64,000 nt of DNA, taken from Petrosia ficiformis (Eukaryota > Porifera > Demospongiae > Haplosclerida > Petrosiidae). Under the pieces are notes generated by a model that was not told the DNA's origin, did not search any database, and saw only the letters and a list, made by a program, of their open reading frames with translations. Positions 22,501 to 34,900 of the stretch are shown here, in pieces. A program made the translations under genes and the position numbers. The stretch lies in assembly GCA_947044365.1 (NCBI GenBank), contig OX345648.1:1882501-1946500 (forward strand). Reading direction: 5' to 3'. Each line of letters opens with the position of its first letter. The first letter of the stretch is position 1.

Positions 22501-25500
22501 GAGTACATACATGTACATGTATTTATTCATTGATGGTTACATGCTGTGTTGGTTGGTAATTAGTTAGTGATGGCTATGTTAGTGTACTGGTCAGTACCGA
22601 CTACCGTGGCTACATGTCTGTCGATAATTACATGTAGCTGGGATTCCTTCCTCATAACACATACATGTAGATAAATATGAAAGGTATGTGAGATAGATAT
22701 ATGTAGATACAATGTACATGTACATTGTAGATGTACATGTATGTACATGTGTATATGTATGCATGTGTTATATGTAGATGTGTGTACACATGTACATGTA
22801 ATGTACAATTGTACATGTACAATGTATGTACATGTACATGTGTACATGTACTTGTATGACAAACCTGTTTTTCTTCATCAGCTAATTCTCTCCATTTCTG
22901 TCCAATTATTTTTCCCACTTCCCAAACTTTCAGATCGGTACCTTCATTCTTTTTGAATACTTCCCACATTTTTCTACTATATCTCATGTAAGGAAGAAGA
23001 GGTTTCTCCGGAGCTTTTGGTGGTTTAATACTCTATCGAGAATAGACACAGAGAACAGAAAGGAAGGCAAACAGATGAATTTTAGTATGAAAATAGTCAT
23101 CACTTTTGGTTAATATACATGTATGGTGTCTCAAACTTTTAGGTACATGCAGTTACAAGTAATTAAACAAATGCTAAATTCTAATTAATAAGGTTGAAAG
23201 GTGAAAGTGAAAAATGCTGGTAGTCATTGAGAATTGAATCCATTTTTTTCTCTATGCAAGGTGAGATTAACAACTATACAAGGGTTCATACAGGATTTTT
23301 GGGGAAACTGCAAAAATTGGTGTTGATGCAGAGGTAAATTGTAAAGCATGCCCACAGAAATTTTTGATGGTCTGAGAATGATTCCGAGGCATTCTAGAGG
23401 TACTAAAGTAATTAGCATGTGCACAGAACCTGAGTTAACTGACGTTGACTTCAATGGAATCCTCAACATTTTTAAAACAGCAAATAGACCTATTTCACTT
23501 TTAATTTAGTTACTTACTGCATTTGGTGTTATCTATTATTGTTGAGAATTCATTTTAGTTCTGAAAATTGTTGGAGGAGCAGAGAGGGAGGGGGGAATAC
23601 ATGTAGCTTTGAGGAAATATCCCAGGTCTTGCCCTCCCCCCTTGTGTGAACCCCGGAACTAATATAATATTTGGTTTACTAAAGGGTTTAGTTTTAGTTA
23701 ACTAACTAAAAGTGTCCATTATTGGTCATTTTTAGATTTTAGTTATTATTGCATTAGACCTGTAAATTAGATATACTTAGTTAACTAAAAGTAACAATTC
23801 TTTACTAAAAGGGGTATTAGTTATACATGTACATGTACATGCAGTTAACTAAAATGACACCAACGTATACATACATGTATACATATATACAGACAAAAGG
23901 GGCATAGGTTCTACTTTTTAATTTATTCATTAAAAATAGTATTTTTAGAATGGCCAATTATCTCAATATCCAATATTCTAAATGAATTAAAGACAAATTA
24001 TTAATAAAAAAAAATGTTTGAACACACAATATTCTTCAATACTTACTCCACTATTAGATTTGGTGGTTTTTCCTCCTCCCATACTTCCTGCATGACTGTG
24101 GTGCATGGAGGGTGGTGGAAGGTTCCAATGTGATGTCATACTCTAGAAAAATGATGTACATGTTACATGTATATACCAAGTTTCAGTTAACCTGTTCACA
24201 CAGGTGTATGAGAATCTGTCTAGAGTGCAGAGTGTCGTGGGGTTCAAATCCCACCTGAGGCAACTCATTTTTCATTTTTTCAATCATTTGCCCCAGGTGC
24301 CTGTTTTTCTTTTCATCTCAAGTCATCATGTACATGTACATGTATGCAGTGGTGTGGAAACAGCCAGTCATACAGGACATTGTCCGATAAATCAAGCAAA
24401 TGTCCGGTAAATTGAAACTGGATTGTATACAAAGTATATGGGGAGCAGGACAAGAGTGATGAAAATAGGTCAAAATGTCCGGTAGTCAGCTCAATGTTTC
24501 CACACCCCTGCATGTATGTACACTGTATATCATAGTTTGTGATATGTTTTGAAGCATAGGCCAAATTGGTTCAACAATGGTGAACACAATATTCATGAGC
24601 TACAAAACACTAGAAGTAGTTGTATATTAATGTGGACACATTAGGACACAATACGTACATGAACATTTGAGTACTGTAGTTCAGCATTTTTGTGCACTTT
24701 TGTGTGAAATCAATTACACCCAATATTATTTTTCTTTCTCTTAAATAGAATTATGTTATACATGTACGTACAGTACATGTAGGCAAGCACGCACTTTTAA
24801 TCAATTAGTACTTTATCATCTATTTATAACATATATACTCATTTGAAAACTTGTACAAGTATATGATTTTTAAAGACAATTAATACATACATGTACACGT
24901 GTGTATACAATATTACATATAATTATAAAACTTTATATACAAAATAATAACAATATAATATTATAATTATATTTAGATTATAGCTCATTAAAATGCTGCA
25001 ATTTGATTGGTCAATCAGAGGTTTCTAAATCCCATCGTAAACCTACATGTACTTTTAATTGATTAGTAAACCTATAATTACTTATTAAACTTGTTGCAAT
25101 CTTGCTATAGGAATTTCACATAACGCAAAGTTTGTTGTAAGCCTGGATCTGTTGATTTTTAAAAAGCAATCAACTGAGAGTCGCTAAAGTGTGGGCGTTG
25201 ACCACTGACTACTGCATTTGTAAAAACACTCGTCTAGCTGCTTTTAATCAACAAACGAAGAATGGTTTTAGTATCCATGGCCTTCTTAAAAGGTCTTTTG
25301 TCCAACTACGTAAGCTAAAATCTTCAGCTTTTTGAAATCCAAAAGTTACACAGCTGACAAAATAGAGATGTAGGCGTTACCCTCGAGAGCTAAACACTTG
25401 TGCTATCAATCACCTTGCTGTCTTTCTGCAACTTAAGAAGAGTACCACATGGCTTTCTTATGTCTTCTATCCAATAAAGTAATAACTATAATTTAAATTG

Positions 25501-25637
25501 CTTAGATACTGTATTTTTGGTTTCCACGCGCAATCGAACTACCTTTGAAACATTAATTACTTCGGGCTCCACCCTCAGTAATTAAACTGTTTCCATGGTA
25601 GTTCTATTGCATGTAGAAACCTCAAATACAGTATCTA

Positions 25638-25680
<43 letters not shown>

Positions 25681-25876
25681 TACATATATAATATTTGTAT
25701 TTTACACTCACTTGTAAAGAATGGCTACCAGAAGGTGGGAGTGGCATTTGAGGATAAGGAGACCTAAACTGACCTGTTGAAAGATGTTTAAAATTCATAT
25801 TTAAAAATACACCTATAGACTGACCAACATTAGGATTTGGAACTTGCTGTTGAAAGTAAGAATAAGGTGTAGCCAT
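19548..25876 (-). CDS. SMARCE1: SWI/SNF-related chromatin remodelling subunit SMARCE1 (BAF57), 7 exons, 353 aa
   Basis: Exons in transcript order: 25712-25876, 24047-24142, 22865-23032, 22226-22331, 21071-21223, 20388-20659, 19548-19649. All junctions have AG/GT and keep frame (1062 nt with stop). Exon 3 holds most of the HMG box (about residues 92-160): [31 protein letters not shown]. Exon 6 carries the family signature [27 protein letters not shown], and a coiled coil to about 320. The start MATPYSYF was chosen over an in-frame upstream Met because MATP sits in the short shared promoter. The protein is nuclear and binds DNA as part of BAF complexes. The remembered human protein (about 411 aa) has a long acidic tail; here it is replaced by a 33-residue last exon ending KYQKL. 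The least sure junction is the exon 4 donor. Divergent neighbour: STT3B-like. Confidence 0.88.
19946..20325 (+). mobile_element. MITE-like element, family I, copy 3
   Basis: In the last intron of the SMARCE1-like gene. Left end TCCCTATAATTGCTTTCCCA, right end AAAGCAATCATAGGGATA, internal AGGGGGCTCTGTCAATTAATGGG-type block (here with substitutions). More diverged than copies 1 and 2. Confidence 0.7.
20765..21060. repeat. ACATGT-rich palindromic simple sequence
   Basis: Intronic stretch dominated by TACATGTACATGTA. The same word recurs in nearly every intron from here to about 39000. Confidence 0.8.
21330..21535. repeat. Dispersed repeat family II (ATGTTTTGAAGCATGGGCC), copy 1
   Basis: About 200 bp starting TTTTGAAGCATGGGGCAAAT, containing TTGAGCCAATTAACA and ending near GCTTATCAAAAAC. 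Related copies: 24538-24600 (start only) and 41096-41305 (full). Non-coding. Confidence 0.7.
21921..22089. mobile_element. MITE family III (TGTCAA TIR), copy 1
   Basis: 169 bp bounded by inverted ends: TGTCAATCAAATGTCACCAT at the left, ATGGTGACTTGTTTTGACA at the right, then CAGTA/TACTG. Related to 28654-28872 and to fragments in STT3B introns at about 34345-34420 and 35450-35550. No ORF. Confidence 0.8.
23685..23850. repeat. Dispersed repeat family IV (AACTAAAA), copy
   Basis: Block with GTTAACTAACTAAAAGTG...ATTATTGG...CATTAGACCTGTAA...TTACTAAAAGGGGT. Best match 30350-30500; partial matches at 22120-22200, 3335-3420, 41340-41455 and 53560-53790. Confidence 0.65.
24200..24275 (+). repeat. tRNA-derived SINE-like fragment
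   Basis: The stretch CTGTCTAGAGTGCAGAG...GTGGGGTTCAAATCCCAC has a B-box-like GGTTCAAATCC and a perfect 5-bp T-arm-like stem. It aligns with the tRNA-like sequence at 32808-32881 (CTGTCTAGATATCAGAAGG...GGGTTCAATCCC), and both continue into CCTGAG then a T-rich tail. It is not a complete cloverleaf. Confidence 0.45.
24347..24510. mobile_element. hAT-type MITE with 8-bp target duplication
   Basis: 164 bp. Terminal inverted repeats CAGTGGTGTGGAAACA and TGTTTCCACACCCCTG (one mismatch). The flanks are perfect 8-bp direct repeats CATGTATG (24339-24346 and 24511-24518). CAG-starting TIRs and 8-bp duplications are the mark of the hAT superfamily. The body has GGACATTGTCCGATAAAT. Fragments occur at 19016, 19181, 37866, 40545 and 56728. 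No transposase encoded. Lies in SMARCE1-like intron 1. Confidence 0.9.
25502..25638. mobile_element. Fold-back MITE, 137 bp
   Basis: Almost the whole element folds on itself: left TTAGATACTGTATTTTTGG pairs with right CTCAAATACAGTATCTAA, and the inner parts GGTTTCCACGCGCAAT/ATTGCATGTAGAAACC and GTAGTTC/GAACTAC also pair. The right end abuts a (TA)n tract (25640-25677). In SMARCE1-like intron 1. Confidence 0.8.
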
Positions 25877-25958
25877 TTTTATTTCTTTTAAATTCTTTAG
25901 CACAAAAGGGGTTAAAATATAAGCTCACGTGATTGATTGCCTTTCTGCACATGGCAAG
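25877..25958. promoter_or_regulatory. Bidirectional promoter between SMARCE1-like and STT3B-like genes
   Basis: Only 82 bp separate the two start codons, so both promoters must lie here or overlap the 5' ends. An E-box CACGTG is at 25926-25931. Both ATGs lie in ATGGC contexts, and CAAGATGGCC at the STT3B start resembles a YY1-type site; this may only reflect Met-Ala starts. No TATA box was seen. Confidence 0.6.
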
Positions 25959-28900
25959 ATGGCCACTGTGGAAAGTAAAGAAGTATTAGTAAAATCAGAA
26001 GGTGTAGACAAAGACGAGAATGGCAAGGAGAAAGGGAAGGAGAGAGTAGAAGTGAAGCAGCAACAGAAGACAAAAGATTTTCTGGCTGGGGCTCAGTCGC
26101 TGTTGACAGTTATCGTCTTAGTGATCTGTTGTATGGTTTCATTTTCAAGTAGATTATTTGCTGTTATAAGATTTGAATCAATAATTCATGAATTTGATCC
26201 ATGGTGAGCAATTTGTCCATTTTTTACTGTTAATTTTTGAATATGAAGTTTATAAACTGTATAATATGTTAGAAGATCTGGTCTTGCAACGCCAGACCTG
26301 CCAACCAGCTATGAAGGAAGGGTCTGGTCCACCAGTCTTGTATAGCCAGACCCAACCTGCTACGAAGGAACGGTCTGATCAATCCATTATACTAGTGCAT
26401 CAAGTACCGAGTAAACTGGTAATTGAATTCATAACTAGTAATGATATTCATATAGCTGGCTTAATAGGGGGAAAATTTTATTATGAATATAGTTATAGAA
26501 TATAAATATACTACTAATGTTTATTACATGTATGAATATTATTAGCAGCTTGTCACGCATTTAAAATAAATCTGGATAAACTCTTGACAATCACTAGTAC
26601 AGTGGGTTGACAAGACCTTACTTTGCAGTAGGTTGGGTCTGGCTACGACATTTTGGATATTTGCTGCATAAAAAAAAACAAAAATTGTAATGAATTTTTT
26701 GGAAGTATTTCCATACTCTAGCTGTATTCGGTTATAATAATTGTATTTTTACTCTCCTTTCGACGCTTCAAAAGCTGGCAATGCCAGCAATACATTAAAC
26801 AAATATCTGAATACTAAAACACACCTGAATGTAATGTGGTTAAATGAATATCTGAAAGGAACCATTGCAACCAAAATATATGTACATGTATAAAAGTACA
26901 TGTACATTTGCAACCAGGATCTAGTTACTGTGATGTGTTTTAGAATCTTTTTCAATCTCTTTCTCTCTTCCCTAGGTTCAATTATCGTTCCACTCACTAC
27001 ATGTCTGAACACGGTTTCTATGATTTCCTGAACTGGTTTGATGATAGAGCTTGGTATCCATTAGGCAGGATCGTAGGAGGAACAGTATGTCATATACATT
27101 GTACATGTATATATATATGTATTGATGTGTTGCAATTAAATACAATGTACATGTACATGTATTTGTGTTTATCTACAATATGGCAGTCCATTTGGTAGGA
27201 TCATAGAGGAACTGTACATGTACATGTAATGTTATGTATTATAATCTTGAAGTTCTGCTACGTGTACATGTATTGAAATTACATTTCATTGTGTATACAT
27301 GTATGTACATACATGTTAATATCTTGTTATGATACAATTACATGTACATGTAATCAAGGTTTAATTTTGAAAATTTGTCGAGGAGGAGGGGGGGGGGAGT
27401 TAGGGCAAAATGTGAATTTAAAAGGCTTTGAGAGGGTGACTTACAGGCCTGGTTATTGTAGTGTGTATATTGGGAAACAAATTTGCAGGGGAGGGGGGGG
27501 CGAATGCTAAATGAAACTCTATACATACATACATGTACATGTATTTTACCTACATGTACATTTAATTTTCAAAAAGGGACTTACACTGTTCTCATTACTT
27601 ACCATTCTGTCATTTTTTATAATGAGGAAGTCACTGTCTTCAGGAAGAGTTATTATTAAGCTTCGTAGATACCAAATTTTATTGACTGTGCAAAATAGTG
27701 GAATGACAAGCGATTGAACATACATGTACATGTACATGTATGTGTTTGATCAAAATTATTTTGTGGGACAAGAAAATTAGTTGTGCATAATACATGCACA
27801 TGTACTTGTACATGTATTTACCATATAGAACCACACTAAATACATATTGTAGTACTATACATGTGGATGATACAATGTACAGTATACATGTACATTGTAC
27901 ATGTATTTACCATATAGAACCACACTAAATACATATTGTAGTACTATGCATGTGTATGATACAGTATACATGTACATTGTACATGTATTTACCATATAGA
28001 ACCACACTAAATACATATTGTAGTACTATACATGTGGATGATACAATGTACAGTATACATGTACATTGTACATGTATTTACCATATAGAACCACACTAAA
28101 TACATATTGTAGTACTATGCATGTGTATGATACAGTATACATGTACATTGTACATGTATTTACCATATAGAACCACACTAAATACATATTGTAGTACTAT
28201 ACATGTGGATGATACAATGTACAGTATACATGTACATTGTACATGTATTTACCATATAGAACCACACTAAATACATATTGTAGTACTATGCATGTGGATG
28301 ATACAGTATACATGTACATGTACATGTATTTACCATATAGAACCACACTAAATACATATTGTAGTACTATGCATGTGGATGATACAGTATACATGTACAT
28401 GTACATGTATTTACCATATAGAACCACACTAAATACATATTGTAGTACTATGCATGTGGATGATACAGTATACATGTACATGTACATGTATTTACCATAT
28501 AGAACCACACTAAATACATATTGTAGTACTATGCATGTGGATGATACAGTATACATGTACATGTACATGTATTTACCATATAGAACCACACTAAATACAT
28601 ATTGTAGTACTATACATGTGGATGATACAGTATACATGTACATTGTACTTGTATGTCAATAAAAAGTCACCATACAGTATAGTGATTACTCAGTAGTTTC
28701 ATTTCCACACTATAGTAGTTCAATAGTTTGACAGTAGTATTAATGTTCTTGTCAATATAACACCACAGTAGTACATGTAAATGTAAATGTAAGACAGTAA
28801 TTACTACATGTATTCTATACTGACGAAGTACTAAGATAGTTACTGTTACTGTATGGTGACTTTCTATTGACATACATGTATACTGTACATGATGTTATAG

Positions 28901-31900
28901 AGTCACTTACTGTATGTACTCACCCCATATTATGGATTCCTATGATGAACTTTTGGTTTGGAATTACCGTCAGATAATATTATGATGACATCTGGCACCA
29001 GAACTGAGAAATCCAACATCCAGTTTACATGTATAATACATGTACTGTTATAATACATGTACATCTACATGTAATGTCTATAGGGAATATTAATTTTGTT
29101 ATGTAATAAGTTTGTGTGAAAATATTGTTTAATGAATGTTTTGCTCTTTCAATTTTGTTTTAGATTGGCAACAAAAAAATTATAATACATTTCATCTTCT
29201 CTAACTCACTCTCCTCTGTCTGTCTGTCTCTTTCTCTCTCTGTGTCTCCTTCTCTCTTTTCTCTTGTACACATGCAGGTATATCCTGGTCTCATGATCAC
29301 TTCTGGTTTTATACATTATGTTCTCAATTCATTACATTTTACAATACATATTAGAGATGTGTGTGTGTTTTTAGCACCAATGTTTAGGTAAGTACAGCAA
29401 ATGATTCACTGTATGTAATAGGGCATGATTCTGTACAGTAAATTGTGAGTGGTGGCAGGATTTGAAAAATAGCAGGAGTACATAATGTATGTGCATCATA
29501 TCTTTAATTGCATTAAAATTGTTTTAAAACTGTGTTATAATTCCCTTGAAAAAAACATTAAAATTGCATTCAAACGGTTAAAACTCAATTATAATTGATT
29601 TAGTGAATATGGCGTTGGTACTTCTTTATACATGTGTATGTACACACATGTACATGATGTACATGTACTTGTACATACAAAGGAACATTATTACATGTAC
29701 ATGTACTTGAGTTACTGATAGTTAGTTAGTTACATGTACAGTAGTTAGTTAGTCAACAACTGCCAGCCACTATTGGTAGAACCTTGTTGGTGCACTGATA
29801 AAATTAACTTGGATTAACTGTAATTTGGTCAAATATATTCTGTACATGTACGTTGTGTACATGTACATGTACATGGAGCTCCTATGTAATAATGCAGCCA
29901 AATCAAAGCCTAGGTTTTAAGTGAGGAACTTCTGTTACATGTACATGTAGGTATACAGTACATGTATGTTCATGTACATTCTTACATGTACATGTACAGT
30001 GTACATGTATTTCCAGGCTTACATGTGTGTATTAAAGCAATGCATGTACATGTACATGTAAGTATTTCAAAGTACTTATGATTGAAAGTCTTTTTTGTGG
30101 CTAGTCTTTAGAAACTACATACTATCTACATGTATCTATACATACAGTGGTTTGACTTCTATTGCAATGTTTTTATTCACAAGAGAAGTTTGGAATTCAC
30201 GAGCTGGACTCTTTGCAGCTGGGTTCATTGCTATAGTACCTGGTGAGTGTGTGTAGTATCATGTACATGTACAATGTACATACATGTATACATGTACATG
30301 TTTTTCTCAAATCATACATTTACAGAGTACATATTTATCTTATGTACAGTGTTAACTAACTAAAAGTGCCAATTATTGGCTAATTTTCATTTTAGTTAGT
30401 TATAGTTATTGCAGTAGACCCATAATTTAGTTATACTTCAGTTAACTAAAAGTCAGAATACCTTACTAAAAGGGGTTTAGTTATACATGTAGTTATACAA
30501 CACTAATATATGATATATATACATGTATATACATGTACATATACATGTATATATACATGTACATATACATGTATATACATGTACATGTTTGTGTATCACT
30601 TTCTATTCTATTAGGTTACATATCTCGATCAGTTGCTGGTAGCTATGACAACGAGGGTATTGCAATATTTGCTCTCATGTTTACTTATTTTTTATGGATT
30701 AAATCAGTCAAAACAGGTTCAGTGTTTTGGGCTACTGGAGCAGCCCTTTCGTACTTTTACATGGTTAGTAATATGAGATGGAGAGATAGGATTTCATATT
30801 TTTGATGAAGAGATACATGTAGGATTTCATTTTTTTGATCATGCACAACGCACTGCTCCTTAGCCTCTTACCCAGGTTTTTTAAGACGACAGAGAAAAAG
30901 AGCCTGGATTCAAATGTTTGCATATGTGCTAATAACCATTTAATTTCCCTACTTTCTGAGGTAAATGTGACACTATCGTAATTTTTCTGTTTCACTTAGC
31001 TGAAAATACATGTAGGTAGTCTAGGTACATGTGTACATGTAGTATAATCAATATGGGTAGTTTAGATCAAGCAATCTCTGTACAGCAACTTGGATATCCT
31101 GATCTTGTTCCAAACCAGGACCAAATCTTAGCTGTGTAATTGTGTACTACATGTACAAACTGACACACCCTTTACTTTAGTGACCATGTGTTATTTTGCT
31201 AGTTAATTAATCCATGCGCAAACAATTGAATCCAGGCTACCATCTTAAAGAGCCTTGATATGAGGCTAACTGCTCTCTAGGGTTTCTGGAGGTATACTTC
31301 CAAAGAAAGTTTTTACATTTAGTTGGAAGTTGTTAAATTTAGTTTTGTTGTTGAAGACAATAATTTTGTGAGTACTATACATGTACATGTATTCATGTAC
31401 ATGTACATGTACTTATGGATTCCTATGATGAACTTTTGGTTTGGAATTACCGTCAGATAATATTATGATGACATCTGGCACCAGAGCTGAGAGAATCCAA
31501 TCTGCATACATGTGTACATGTACTGAAGAAATACATTGTACATGTACAATGTACATGTACAATGTATACATGAACATTTTGCATGTACATGTACATGTAC
31601 ATTTACATTGTATATGAATTTAACTTTTCTATATCTGTATCTCTTGATCTCCAGGTGTCTGCATGGGGTGGTTATGTATTTATTATCAATCTTGTTCCAT
31701 TACATACATTTGTACTACTACTGATGGGACGATACTCCAATAGACTCTTTGTAGCATATACAACATTCTTCATACTAGGACTACTCATGTCTATGCAGGT
31801 AAGTGTATAGTACATGTAAAGTCATTTAACAGTATTCAGATTGTAATGCAACATACAACAGTAGTGACCAGTACAGTACAGTACAGTACAGTACATTACA

Positions 31901-34900
31901 ATGTTATTCTTACCATTCACAGTTCTTTACATTACTACATGTATACTGTACTGTACTGCACTGTACTGTACCATACTACATTTGGACTACAGTGTATATA
32001 AAAAAGCCAATAGTCATTTATAATCATGGATATATTTTCACCATATATACATGTATATACATGTACATGTATATACATATACAATTTGTATCACTCCATC
32101 ATCAGGTACCATTTGTAGGGTTTCAACCAATAAGGACCAGTGAACATATGGCAGCAGCTGGTAAGGAGATTATCAACAGTAAAAACAGACACACATGTAC
32201 ATGTGTGTACGTACCGTAGACAAGTGTACAGTACATGTACATGTATATGCACACATGTATTGTGTGTACAGGGCGTAGCATTTATATTATACGCACATAT
32301 ATATACATGTATATAATATATATACAATGTATGTATTGTCATGATTGTTAGTTGTTAGTTGTTATTTGTTGAATGATTTTAAATCTTTTTCAGGTACATT
32401 TGCTTTATTGAATGCGTATGCTTTCCTGAAATATATTCAAGTTCGTGTGTCAGGAAGGCAATTTCGTCAGCTCTTTACATGGGCAGTGATATTTGCTGCT
32501 GGATTTGTATTTCTGGCTGTTCTAGCACTAACATATGCTGGGTTTGTAGCACCTTGGAGTGGAAGATTTTATTCTCTTTATGATACTGGGTGAGTGAGAA
32601 TGAGTAGGGAGAGAGAGAGAGAGAAAGAGAGAGAGGGATGTTTAGTGTTTAGATGGTTTTACTGTGACTGTGTCACAATATATACATGTACATGTACATG
32701 TACATGTACATGTACAAGTACAAGTGAGTTAGAAACAGCTGGGTCTGAAGATACATGTACATGTAGCTTTGGGATTAGTACAATCCTGCATTCCTCTGCC
32801 GTCGTATAGTCTGGTGGATCAAATGGTAAGAGCGCCTGTCTAGATATCAGAAGGTCCTGGGTTCAATCCCCAATCTGATTCCTGAGTTTTTTCAGTTTTA
32901 ATTTGTTTCTAATTCTCTAATGCCTGCATATCACATAAACCTTATGCAGTTAAAGTTGCATTTAATATTCATGTACATGTACATGTACATAAATGTATAT
33001 ATGTGTACATTATGTACATGTGCATTATTATACATGTACTCTTACTCTCAGATATGCCAAGATACATATTCCGATAATAGCCAGTGTTAGTGAACACCAG
33101 CCTACTACATGGACCTCTTTCTTCTTTGATCTACACGTGTTAGTGTGTATGTTCCCAGCAGGAGTGTGGTTTGTTATGAGACATCTCACTGATGTTAGAG
33201 TGTTTGGTATGTCTACATGTACATGTCATTATTGAGTTCATCTACATGTACATGTACATGTACATGTATGTGTTTTGATTTTCATCTATTCATCCTTTTT
33301 TTCCATTAAAACATGTACATGCAGCTTCTGCTTTTATCATCCTTTGATCCATCCATCCATCCATCCATACATACATTCATCCATCCATCCATCCATCTAT
33401 CCATCAATCCATCCATCCTCTATCTATCCATCCATCTATCCATCCATACATCCATCCATATCTATTTATCCATCCATCCATCCATCCATCCTCTATCCAT
33501 CCATCCATCCATCCATCCATCCATACATACATTCATCCATATACATGTATATTTATCCATCCATCTATCCATACATCCATCCATACATTCATCCATATAT
33601 TTATCTATCCATCCATCCATCCATCCATCCATCCACCCACCATACATACATGTGTACATTCTTCTATCTATTCATTTGTTCTTTACTTTCTACTTAACCA
33701 TTTTATTGATTCTCTATCCATTTATTCATCTTCATTCTTCATCTGTTCATCTATCCTTCCATATTTTACCTATCTATCTATCTATATATTAATCCATCTA
33801 GTTGTATTATATGCTGTATCAGCTGTATATTTTGCTGGTGTGATGGTTCGTCTGATGTTGACGTTAACTCCTATTGTGTGTGTATTAGCTAGTATTTGTA
33901 TATCACATACTTTAGACAGCTTCATGAAATCTTCATCAAAAGAAGGTAAATACATGTACATGTGTACAAGATAACACTTGAGATGGAGGAAAGAAAGAAA
34001 GACAGATAGACACCTGAGACAGACAGACTATCATCCATTACTATACACTAACTACTGTACATGTGCCTCAATAGAAGTCTGTCGAGGGCTCAATAGAAGT
34101 CTGTAGAGACGACGAGGATTGAACAGATGTTAGAAGATGAGATAAATATGGAATGGAGGAAGTTTGAGAGAAACACTGTAGTGTTGGGGGAAACACTGTA
34201 ATGTATATACAAGGGTTTTTCTATACCTCCTTTGTTCTTTCAGATATACTATGGGTGCCTGACCACCCCAGAATAATCCTTGTAGTGGGATGCACTGGAA
34301 TTACATAATTGGTACAACTGCTCAGCCCTAGTTGAAAGTTATAACTACTATTGAACTATTGTAATGCAGAAATAAAACTACTAAGTACTTACTGTACAAT
34401 ATGGCGACTTGTTATTGATACGAGAGATCTGAGATAATAAAAAAGTTTAGCTATTGTTGTTCTTACATGGGAAGTACCACTCCCATTTTCAGATAATTAA
34501 AAAAGTATTAATAAATATATAGATGTTGTTTCAGTGTGGCAATAATCACCACAGTTGTAATTCAATTATTAGTTTAGTTATACTTTTATTAACTGTACAT
34601 TTCATGATTAATTTTTTCTTATTCAGAGAGTGATGTTACTACTTCACGTAACAAAGCTCCTACTCATGGGGAAGAAGAGTCAGAAAGTACCTCGAGCAAG
34701 AAAGGAGGAAGCAAAGCAGAGAAGAGAAGTAAAAGAAAGGAAAAAGAGAAAGAGCAACAAGAGAGTAAAGTTCTTTATGATAGAGTGAGTTAATACATGT
34801 AGTATATACTTTTAGTGGATTAGTAAGAGTGGATGGATGGATGGATGGATGGGTGGATGGATGGACAGACAGATGGAAGTAAAAAGGGATAATGAGTGGA

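Noticed and set aside
25929..25958. Upstream start for STT3B adding MIDCLSAHGK
   Set aside because: The first codon is GTG, and the ATG at 25959 gives the normal N-terminus.
28197..28662. 148- and 141-codon ORFs facing each other
   Set aside because: Both are readings of the 80-bp minisatellite; the period near a multiple of three keeps them open.
32808..32881. Functional tRNA-Ser(AGA)
   Set aside because: Weak anticodon stem and short variable loop, and a diverged relative at 24200; a repeat is the better reading.
33275..33792. 140- and 159-codon Pro-Ser-Ile-His ORFs
   Set aside because: Products of the (CCAT)n tract inside STT3B intron 9.
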